Shown here in pieces: positions 21,385 to 33,100 of a stretch of 64,000 nt of DNA. The position numbers and the translations under genes were made by a program. Origin of the DNA: Antedon mediterranea (Eukaryota > Echinodermata > Crinoidea > Comatulida > Antedonidae). The stretch is from the NCBI RefSeq assembly GCF_964355755.1, contig NC_092676.1, positions 2,214,288 to 2,278,287 of the forward strand, written 5' to 3'. How positions within the stretch are numbered: the stretch's first letter is position 1; every line of letters starts with the position of its first letter. The notes beneath the pieces were generated by a model that was not told the DNA's origin, did not search any database, and saw only the letters and a list, made by a program, of their open reading frames with translations.

Positions 21385-22860
21385 CCTTAGTTATGCATAG
21401 CAACAGTTACTATGGTAACTAAAAATGAGATATTCTTTAGATTTTGCATATTTATCTCATACAAATTTAAATTTGTAGATTATTAGCAGGCATGCCTTAT
21501 TTGCATTTTCAAATTACCGTTTCACAAGGTCATATTCGTAAGCACTTTCTTCTGTGATTATTTTCGGCCACCTCCCTTAACGGACGCACTTTGAAAAGCC
21601 TGTTTGGTTCTTCCTATCTAATTAGTGCATTTGGTGCTTACCGTAAGCAGCTGCGGGCACCTTTTTATACTAAAAATGAGATTTTTTGTAAGCGGCCAAT
21701 CGAAAAATGTGATACTTATTGCATGGACCTATGAATTAGAGGTGCATGTTTATTGTATTTCTTTATATATTAGCTTTATTTTGAAGAGGTTTTAAAAACA
21801 TTACTGTGAAGAGATGAGAAAACTACACAGATTTTGACCGACCATTTTTCATAATTATGATAAAAGTTTTTAAAATTTGTCTGAAAATGCTAAAAAATAC
21901 TAAACCACCTGATTATTAATAATAATAGGCCTACAATTAGCTGGAAAATTGAGAGGCTCGTTTCGTTAAGAATATCGTATATAGCCATAATAAGTGATTT
22001 TGGCCCTTTATCGGCAGAACCTCCCGTAAGGGGTCACCGCCCGTAAGCGGCCACTTTTCCAGGTCCCGAGGGTGGCCACTTACGGGAGGTTCAACTGTAT
22101 TTAAAAAAACAATTATCCTTAGTTATGCATAGAAACAGGTTCTAAGATAACATAAATAATACATTTTGACATAACTTGACCCAACAAATGACCCTTTCAC
22201 AAGGTCAGACATTTTCTGGGATTCAGTAGATAAGTAAATTTGGGAAAAGGTAGTAAAGCTATGTAATCTATTGTTTGTAGTCATGAAACCCCATATTAAA
22301 AATATTGTACTTAGTTACGTATAGAAACAGTTGCTACAATACACTATAGGTAAAATGTTGATGTCATTTGACCTCAATATGTAAAATTTTTTTTTTTTCA
22401 TGAAACTCCATATTTAATTTTTTTTTTAAATATCATTTGTTACGTAAACAGGTTTAAGATAACACTAAAGGTAATTTTGTTTACCTTTAGTCAGATTCGT
22501 CAAGACTTTCTTTCTGAGATTATTAGGATTCAGTATTTAAAGTAAATTTGGCAAAAAGTAGAAATGTAAAACTATGTAGAAAAAATGTTTTGTATTTATG
22601 AAAAACCCCTTATTTTTTTTAAATTTTCGCATAGAAACAGTTACTATGGTAAAATGTTGACCTCAAAATGAATGAATTTACAAGGTCAAGTTTGTCATTA
22701 ATGGAATGCAGTAGAAGTAAAATTGAGAAAAATTACAAATGCAATCAATTCTTTGTATTTATAAAAACGCCATTTTTTACGTTTAAAAAAAAATTACTTT
22801 CCTTAGTTACACATAGAAATGGTTGCTAAGGTAACACTATAGGTAAAATATGAAAATTGT
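21385..22860. repeat. Degenerate tandem units inside the foldback element
   Basis: About six diverged units carry the words CCTTAGTTATGCATAGAAAC, a GTTACTATGGTAAC-like word and TTTACAAGGTCAGA, spaced roughly 150-250 bp or more apart. A separate block at about 21545-22100 (CGTAAGCGGCCAC, ACGGGAGGTTCAACTGTAT) looks like a nested insertion. Confidence 0.55.
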
Positions 22861-24172
22861 TGAGAATTGTTATGAACTATCTTGTAAATTTTGATCAAAC
22901 ATTAATAGTTGTAGTAAAGTGAGGACCTGTCCTGTTTTGCATTCTGACCCATTTTGACCTCAAATGACCTATTTACAAGGTCAGATTTTTTGGGAGGTCT
23001 TTCTGTATCTCTTTACACAAAATAGATTAAAAAATTTATAAAAGCCATTGACGCAATTATTTCCAAGTTTAACATTATTTTCCATCAACTAAATATTTCA
23101 ATGCAAAATACTGTTTTTCTGGCAATTAATTTAAATAAACCTGGCAACACATTCTCCTATTTTATCTAAACTATTCGTATGACTCTAGTAGCATTATGAC
23201 AAGCCACATATACATTTTATTATTGGATTAGCCATATTTAAATTGTGTTTCATGTGTTTTGTTTGTTGATATTTTGTTATATTTTTTATATTTTTCGTAT
23301 TTTCCTGGCAACACAAAACCTATGTACGAAATTTACCCCAGTGTTTTTTTCGTGATTATTGTTGACAAACCTATTGACTATCAAATTAAAAAACCTCATT
23401 GATTTAAAAACACCACTTTGGAAGTTATAGGTACGTTTATGAGGTATACTTTTATAAAAAAATATCTTTTAAAAACACCCCTTTTTAAAATAATGGTATC
23501 AACCAAACTCCATTTTGTAATTTATTTTTTTTCTACATTAAATGGAACTCAATACATGTTGTTTACACTGCTATAAACAAAAACTGTATACTGTAAGTAT
23601 TTTTGGTTAAAATAAGTATACAAGTTTGTACTTTTTCACTATAGAAAATCTGTGAAAAATGGCAAAAACATCAAAATTTGGATAATTGACCGTTGTCATG
23701 GCAACGGAGGCTAAAAATTAAAATGAATGTTGTAGATATGATTTTTATTGAAATGTCTATTCATGGTAAAAATTTGAGAGAAATCTATTTTTTTACATCT
23801 GCCACCAAATCTTTGATTTTTACAGACAATGGCTCTTAATTTAACATTTAATATATTTAATATTTTAGTGACACTATAGAGCGCTTTATAAACTGGAATA
23901 GGGGACGACTCCCTTTGTTGCCCATTTATTTGAAAATATAAACAATTATACAAAATTTAGTACAGACGGGAGTACAGACCATCCACCAGTAATTTTCATC
24001 TCCGTTGTGTACTAATTTACATCTTTTTGAAATTTTTATCCGGACGCGGTTTAAGAAGCGCAAACGGGAGAGGAACGCATTGTGAACGAGAGAAAAACGT
24101 ACTTTAAAATCCCAAAACGAGGCTGTGTGTGTGCATCCGAGCAAAAAATTATAGATTGTTGAAATTGACAAC

Positions 24173-27100
24173 ATGGCAGCTTTGCACTGGCTAGAACTTT
24201 TGGAAAAAGAGTTTGATAAAGCATTTGTAGATTTAGATATACTTCTTGGAGAAATAGATCCTGATCAATGTGATATAACGTACGATGGCAGACAAAAAAT
24301 GACAGCATTGAGTGCAGCATTTGCTCAACTTTGCCATAAATCACAGACGATTTTTCAGAATAATGCAAAATATGAGGTAGGCAGCACTTGTTGTACAGAT
24401 AGGATCCGAGAGATTACTCGGGCTCGGCCTGATCTCATATCAGGAGGAAGTGACTCGGTTACTAACCGGTCTGATGATATTGAAGCCTAGCTAGCCTAGT
24501 AGTTAACAAAATTGGTAAAAATATAAAAATAAATACTGTCTGTAATGTAGTCTGTAGGCCTATTTTTTGATAAACATATTTATTCCCTTATTAAAATAAA
24601 AAATTATTAATAATAAAATGCATATCAAAAATATAATAGAAATAGGCATAGAATTTCACCATCCCTCCTCCTAAGGCTAATCCTATTATTAATATGAGTA
24701 GGCTTGGCTATAGTATATCAACTATTTTATATAATAGTAAGTTACTACTTTATTAGAATCAATTGACTGAATTTGATATTAATGACTATTATTTAGTTTA
24801 TTTGCCACTGTGAACATGAAAAATTGCCAGGCAATATTAATTAGGCCTACACTGGTTCGTTTACCTACATGTGTCACATGGAGAAAAAATAATTAAAATA
24901 GACTGATTATTATTGTATAATGTATTTACACAAGCTGTGCATAATTAGTTATTGGTGAGCTTAGAGCGATGCGTACTCTCATTTAATTAGAAAATACCAT
25001 CCTCCTGCATTATAATATTAACATTATTATCCATTTACTGTAATTAAATGATGACTAATTTTTCTATTTAATTATAAATTAAACAACTACAATATATCTT
25101 ATACAATACCTGACATTGATTGAAACACACTATGTATAAAAAATTCTGTAAAAGTATAATTTAAAACTAAATTTACAGTCTTTTAATTTTAAATACTCTT
25201 TAAATATTTTATTACTAATGTCAATTTTTTTTTTGCACCCAGGTTTACTCATTCCTGATTTAATGACTTGCATAATATTAAATCATAATTTTATAACAAT
25301 TGAGTTTAAATAAAATGCTCAATTATTAAATATGCAAATAAAAATGTAATAATTACACAGTTGAATATTAAATATACCGCACAAAAGCTTGCTTATTTCA
25401 CAGTCAAATGTGATATGACAGATGTACAATATTTAAATATTGAATACATTTTTATCTAAATTCTGCATTCTAACTAAAATTACAAAATTAAACACAACAC
25501 ATAAAACAATATTTTAAATAAAGATTTAACTAAATTTTAAACCTACTAAAAAATAGTTAATTTCATCGGCCAGAAAGTGAACCTGGATGACGTATCTGTG
25601 ATAAATCACAATGTGTAATAACAAATAAAGATCTTTTATTTTTGCGTTTTTAGGCCCAAATTATGAATCTAAGAGCAGATCTATGTGAGGTGCAAGCTAC
25701 CAAGGCAGTGCTAGAAAAAGAGCTACACAATCAACTTCTACAACTGCATGCTGTACAGTTACAATTGCACGTCAGCACCGGACAGAACGTTGACTCAGAT
25801 GCTATTAAGGCTAAATTAGTAAGTACACACTTATTTGTACATGATTTATGTTTTCCATTTTAAGCTACATATAAAAAATTAGTATTGAAAAGGTTTGGCA
25901 AAACACTCAAATTGAACAAGCAACGTATAGAAAATTGTTAATAAACAAAAACTTACCTTAATACTTATTATTTAACTAGCTTACTTAATATTGAACTTAC
26001 AGTAAATAGAAATGTTCTATAATAAATGAAATGATCTCTAATTAACAAAATCAGAAATATTAACAATGCAATAAACCTATATAATTTACATATTTCAGGA
26101 AATGTCCTGGTTTTTCCAACCCAGTAATTCATTTATACTGTGTGTCTGATACAAACACATGGACATTGGTCTAGGTAGCAGTATACAAATCTCTTGGACA
26201 TGTGATTCTGACATGTTCAATGTATTCCCTTTGCAGTCGTATGGAATTCAATTACAGTCATTACATACCTTTAATGGACACAGTTAGAGTAATAAGAACC
26301 ATTTAGAGTGCACAATAGATTGGTTTAAGGTAATAACAGCTAGAAGCCTGAAACTGAATAATTGAAACATTAAATTGAATCGCCTTTTGTTTTGTTTTAA
26401 TTTGTAGGAAAAAGAAATGGATAATCACATGGCGGACTCAATTAAAGAAGCTCGTTTAGAGGCAGAGGTAAATGAGTTTATTAAAGAAAACGAAAGGTTA
26501 AAGCATCATGTTCTGGCATTACAAGGTGAAGTGTATGGATCTAGACTTGCTGCAAAGTATCTAGATAAAGAATTAGCTGGCAGGTGAGTTGTCAGACAAA
26601 TTTCTAAATACAGTGTCACATATGAGTTACTTACCTGTATCTAATAACAAAGAAGATTATTGCATGTGTTTCTATATGTGTACAGTATCTAGGCAATTGA
26701 CATTTAGTCAGGCACATTTCTAGTTACAATGTCTCACTTAATGAACTTTTTGTTTCCCTTACCTTAATAAAGAATTTGCGGACAGGTGAAAATAGAAAAA
26801 CAAATATATTATATAAACCTACAGTATGTCGATTCTCTCACAGTATCTAGGTACAGTATTAATGACATGTTTAGTCAGACAAATTCCTAGATACCATGTC
26901 ACATGTGACCATTTTCCCTAAGCTTAGAATAACTCTTACGATACAGTTGAGTGTGTGTAACATGTGAAAAACAAAAACAAATTTGTCTAAAAGATACTTA
27001 ATAAATTAAAATATAGTAAGCATTACTTCTTAAATTTGATTGTTGACATGTCATTTACCTCTAGAATCCAACAAATTCAGCTGTTAGGACGAGACTTACG

Positions 27101-30100
27101 TGGTCCAGAACACGATAAATTGTGGAACCAATTAGAGGCTGAGATACATCTTCATCGTCATAAAACGGTCATCAGAGCGTGTAGAGGAAGAGGAGGAATC
27201 AAGAAAAAACTACCTCAACCAGTGGGACATGTAAGTATTTAAAGTAGAGAGATATCAATAAGGCCATGATGGTTGTATGTCGTGTAGCTTGGTCTTATGG
27301 GATGAATAGTTTCATACATTCATTGTGTGTCTCATTCTTAGACAGGCTTAGAACTGTCAACCAGTTAATAACAAGATAATTTCTAACCATTAGAATTCAG
27401 TCAGTTTGTTTCTGCTGTAGTTTTGATTTTGAGAATGTGAGTTGTTTGTACCTTTAACTACATTTTTACTTTTTTATTTTAGGAAAAAGCAGTTCAAAGT
27501 CGTGGAGTTGGTGACGTTAGGAAAGTTCTGCTAATTAAAGAACCAAACGAAGGTTTAGGAATGTCAATCACTGTGAGTTGATACAATAATTATTATTACA
27601 TAATGATAATATTAACTGTCTATTATTTGCCTAGCTTACCTGGATAAACCAAGATTGGCTGTTCCCCATTAGGAAAGAGGAAATAACTCAAAAAACAAAT
27701 AACAGTAAATTAAGGAGTACAATGAGAAATATAATAAAAATGTTGCTGATATTACAATTGACAAAAGCATGATGAAAGGTCGTTCCTAATGCTAGATTGG
27801 ACATGACATGACCCGTATGTAATTTCAACACATAACATTGATTGACACATTTATATTGAATCTATTAACATTTATTGATGTCAACTGTTATTTATCAGGG
27901 TGGTAGAGAACATGGTGTCCCAATACTGATTTCAGAGATTCACGAAGGAATGCCAGCTGAGCGATGTCAGGGACTATTTGTTGGTGATGCGATAATATCA
28001 GTCAATGGTTTTGATCTCCGCACATCGAAACATGCGCAGGCTGTTGATATACTCTCACAACAGGTAAATATCATAATACTTTCACAACAGGTAAATATAT
28101 CATGATATACTCTCACAACAGGTATTTATGTCATGATATACTCTCACAACAGGTAAATATGTCATGATATAATCTCACAACAGGTAAATATGTCATGATA
28201 TTATCTCACAACAGGTAAATATCATAATACTCTCACAACAGGTAAATATATCATGATATAATCTCACAACAGGTATTTATGTCATGATATACTCTCACAA
28301 CAGGTAAATATGTCATGATATAATCTCACAACAGGTAAATATGTCATGATATAATCTCACAACAGGTAAATGATGATATATGATTAATATTAATTTTTTT
28401 TTTAATATTTCATTTTTACTATTCATAATATAATTATTATAATAATATAAACAATATATTAATTTCATTAAATCTACTAAAAACTGTTATTACAATATTT
28501 TTTCCCTCTAAATAATGAAGATATTGGTTGTCATGTCAAACATAAATACTAAGTTATCAAAGTGCTTTCTGTATAATATATACATTTAATAATCCAGGAT
28601 ATGTTTAGTTTTCAAATTTATTCATAATCCGTGGAATATATTACGGATGTGTAAAGCTTGATAGATGGAAGATGGCAACAGTGTTGCTAACATGTTATTC
28701 ACTCAGCATTCTTTAGTTGGGTGCCTGGTGGATAGATACATATTTTCATTTTGTTTTATAATTATTGTTTATGAATAAAATGTTATTTTAGAGTAATTTC
28801 TGTGCCAGGCATGTCTATATCACTATTATAGCTCAGAAATAGCTGTTAGCCTGTTTTGATTATAGAGCCTGTCTAGGGCATACACATGTGCTTGCCACCC
28901 CCATATCTTTCATTAGAAACCCCCTCCCCCTTCCTCATTTTAATTAAACAAGCCTTCACACATATCAACATTATAATACTATTTAACACAGAATAAAGGT
29001 TTAATATATTGTAGGCATTTTTATTAATATATTTTTTAATTAATTTTGTTCATTTTATTTTTCAGCAAGGAGAAATCAGAATGGATGTACAATTTGTTGC
29101 GCCTGACTCGGACACGGATGACGACGATGATGATGGGTGTGAGGATAATATCCGGTGAGTAATCTAAATTTGTTAAAAACAACCTTTTAATGTACAGAAA
29201 ATTGATTAGGTATTTATAACATTTGAAACATTTAAGAGAGCACTGACAAACAACTTAGAAATCAAATGTACTGACGTATGCTGTAATAAGCACTTCTATA
29301 TATAGGTATCTTGTGATGTTGCCTTTATTAATCAAATAGTTAGATAAAATGTTTAAAATGTACCTTGATTTACTAGAGCTTGTATCAGGGATGCCAATAG
29401 TTATATTTTAAAAGGGTTTATTTTTAATAATGGTTGAACATGTTTTGGTCGTTGGTGTTACCATTTTGTGGTTGTTTGTGCCAAATTCTACTATACACAT
29501 CACACAGGGGTCACAAGAATTACATTTCATAATTATAGGATTTTACTCTTTCTTTTCCTAGAAATTTAATTTGAAATGTTGCCTTTTTTTGTGATAAATA
29601 TGTTTACACTTTTTATCGTTATTATTTGATGTTACTTCTTCTAAATCTAAGTTGACTATACATCTGTAATATCGTTGTATTTTTATGAAGATGAATAATA
29701 GGTTTTTGTATCCTTGATGTTGTCTAATCCATTACTACCCTTTTGTATTGGTGTTGTCTAGCAGGACCCATTATTGCTCTTCTTCACTGGTGTTGTCCAG
29801 AACCATTAAATACATTTTAAATTAATGATTTTTGTTAAAATTTATTTTATGAGCAAATTTACTAAAAAATAAACAAAAACCAATGAATCTATGTCTATAA
29901 TAAGACTTTTAAGAGATTATAAATAAAATGGGTTTTTTTTATTTGTATTTTGTATTCAGTAACGCTAGTTGCCCTGTAGGTAGATCGACATTTAAAATTA
30001 GAAATAAATTGAAAACATATCAGGAATACTTGCAGGCTACTTCTAATAATATAGTACAATTTACTGCAATAAAATGCAACTTAAGTACACGTATCCATTA

Positions 30101-33100
30101 CAATTGAATGCTCATTGTGTTGTAAATAACGATCTATGGAAACAAATTACTTGAAATTTGTGGATTATTAAGAATAAAATGAGTTTCGTGCTATACAATT
30201 TAAGAATAAATACTACTTAATGAATCTCATGATAAAATAGTACTTTGTAGTGTACAATTTACTATTAGTAAATTAGAAGTAAATTATTTTTTATTTTGCT
30301 TCCTTTGTGCAAGTTAATATGCCAGAAAGGATCAGTAATTGATGGAATTGCTCTTAATTTGAAGTAGAGTATAAGTCGCATAAATACTGCAGTTGGATCA
30401 ATGCAGAATTCCAGCATTTTATTTGACCTATGACATTTAATTTGTAGCAATTTGTTCCATAAAAACGTTACATATTTTGAATCTTTTATTATTTTAACTT
30501 TGAATTTGACCTGTGACATTAGTTTACAATAGAATCTATCAAGTGGTGACACTTTCCATTAAACTAGCTTTTTAAACACTACAGTCAACCCCTATTTTGG
30601 GGACACCGTATTTAAGGTGACACCGTATTTAAGGTGACACCGTATTTAAGGTGACACCGTATTTAAGGTGACACCGTATTTAAGGTCACACCGTATTTAA
30701 GGTGACACCGTATTTAAGGTCACACCGTATTTAAGGTGACACTTTGATGTCCCCTTTATAGAGGTTCTTAAGCTCTGTCTACACTATCAAACTAGTTTGA
30801 CAAGAAAATGTGATGTGCCCAAATATGGTAGTGATATACCCAAATATGGCAGTGATAGGACATCATCATGTCCACACATGGGCGTCACATTTAGGATGTA
30901 GCAATGAGTTCCATGCATATAACAATGTCAAAGGTTAATATTGATTTATCCCTATTCATTGCTGCGTTGGTCTAGGATGAAACTTGTGTCTGATCGATTG
31001 GTAAGTTAATGATGAAGATATGTAAGTGTCTTTAATACTGACATTTGTTTACAATTATGTAAATCTTGGGTAGAATTGCGCATTATCAATTGTTATTAAT
31101 TTTTTTTGGTTAATTTATACGTAATTTTACTTTCTATAGACCAGAGATTCCAAAATAAAAGATTGAATGAATGAATTATTATTTCTAAATCTCAAAGCAA
31201 AGATTTTTATTATGAACGATAACAAAATAATTTTTCTTATCTGTAGTTTTATTATTCATTGTATTGAAAATCTATTGTATAATTTAGAATACCTTGATCT
31301 AAAAGGTTGTCACATTGGTGGGCACATGATAAATTTAAAGTGTTGAAAATTATTATGCAAACTTGTGCGTACGACATACAAAACTCGCAGTTTGCACCAG
31401 CTCAACTATGTAAATTAAAACATATTATATATATATAATGTTAATTTTTGTTTTAGTAATATAATATTATAACCAATGCTTGTTTTTAAACATATTTATA
31501 TCATCATGTATGTCGTAACCTGCATCATAATACAATATTAACTTTTGATATTGTATCGTTAATCTGTGTTCTGTCTACATATCTATATATAAATTTACGT
31601 AAGGGCAAAATTCGGTAAATCGCGCCTTCTAGAATTTTTACTCGATGGTATATAAAGTTGGTTCGTACTTTCGGTACTGATTTTAACCACCTGATGTAAC
31701 CCTGTTTCCTAATTAAATTAAGTTAGATAATTAGTTATTGACGATTAAAACGAATTTAGGTTCAACGATTTGCCCCAAATAGGGGTGTTTTTCGATCGTG
31801 GTATACACTGTCTAATGGATGTCCATCTTGAAAAATACCCACCACAAAAATGCGAGGAGGCTTCGCAATTTTCTATCTCCTCCTACGATAATTGTTTTTA
31901 ATAGCTGAAAACCGGTTGAACAGCTAGAGTACAGCATCATAATGTTGAAGACAGGCCGATTTTCTTTACAAAATACTATTTTGATAGATTTAATATACGT
32001 TTATAGAAATGTATTGATTTGCAATGAATGAAACATTCCAAATTATTGCATACCTCCATGGTTTAACACAAGTAGGTAAATTTATAGACCCTTGGAGAAT
32101 AAACAGAAATAGTATTGTAATGCTATACAATACTGCAAATAGGTATTAACCACTTTTGATCACCATTTGAATCAAAAGTGTGTTGGTACTGTTAGATATA
32201 ATATAAACAAATATACTAATAAACTTTATCACTGTGAGTGTGGGTAGTCCCTACTTTTAGATTATAAACACATAATAATATAATACTTTATTACCGTCAG
32301 TTGTTTCTCAACGTTTGTATTAATTAATAATTACAAAAATATAAACGTATTAGTGGTCTTTAAATGTACTTTACTATGTCAATCGACCATGAGACAGTGA
32401 CAGTTTCAATAAAGTATTAAATCGGAAATGTTTTACTCTATTTAGTGGTATATTATTTATAGGCCTATACAAAAAATACTTCGTTAATGATTGGATAATA
32501 AAGAAATATAAAAAATAATTTAACAAAATTGGGTTTGTTTAAATGAGTCCAAATAACAAATTTCGACTCATTTTGTGACAAGTTTCTAGGTGTTAATTTT
32601 GGTTGACTACATAAATCATTGTGTCTACTTATTTGTTTCTGTAAACGACAATGTTTTATAGTCCTGCCGTACGTACATTTGAAATCGCCAGCTTTTTACG
32701 CTGAAATTACTATGTATTCGAGAACCATCTGTGGGCACGAACTAGATGGTACGCGAGCGAAGCGAGCGTACCATCTAGTATTATTAATTCTAACAGCGTT
32801 GGAAATATTCTAATTATAACTGTTCAGTTCTTTTGATTTATTGTTTTGGTTCGTGAGTTTTATTTTGCGAGAGAAAAAAAATGGGTAAATGTAAACCAAG
32901 AAATATAAGTATCTTGTAGATGAAAATACATTGAAATTATTCCAGATTTATTAATTATTAAACAGCATATTTGAGATCATTTTTAAAAAAAAGGGTTTAT
33001 TTTCAGGGGCAAGGCTTATAAAGTTTAGTTATTCACTAACGTTAATGTTTGCTTGGTAATCTCTTTCTAAGGACTGTTTTATTTGATTTTTTAAATCTAG

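Larger units (their letters stand above)
19971..23841. mobile_element. Foldback element with about 0.5-kb terminal inverted repeats
   Basis: The left end AATTAAGAGCCATTGTCTGT matches the inverse of the right end, ACAGACAATGGCTCTTAATT. Similarity continues inward for roughly 500 bp with gaps: the GTGGCAGA block, CCATGGCAACGG against GTTGCCATGACAACGG, the CAAAGTGGTGT block, ACTGGGGTAAATTT and the GTGTTGCCAGG/GTGTTGCGAG block. The interior holds degenerate tandem units (21385-22860) and a nested repeat. There is no transposase frame, so it is nonautonomous. The flanks are AT-rich and a target duplication is not certain. Confidence 0.8.

Noticed and set aside
24051-24368. Minus-strand frame of 105 residues over the GOPC start
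   Set aside because: Antisense of the conserved first GOPC exon, no features of its own.
28055-28375. CRISPR-like regular repeats
   Set aside because: Units follow each other without unique spacers and include an exon end; this is a eukaryotic minisatellite.
30598-30745. CRISPR-like array of 17-bp units
   Set aside because: No spacers, and the setting is an intron of an animal gene.
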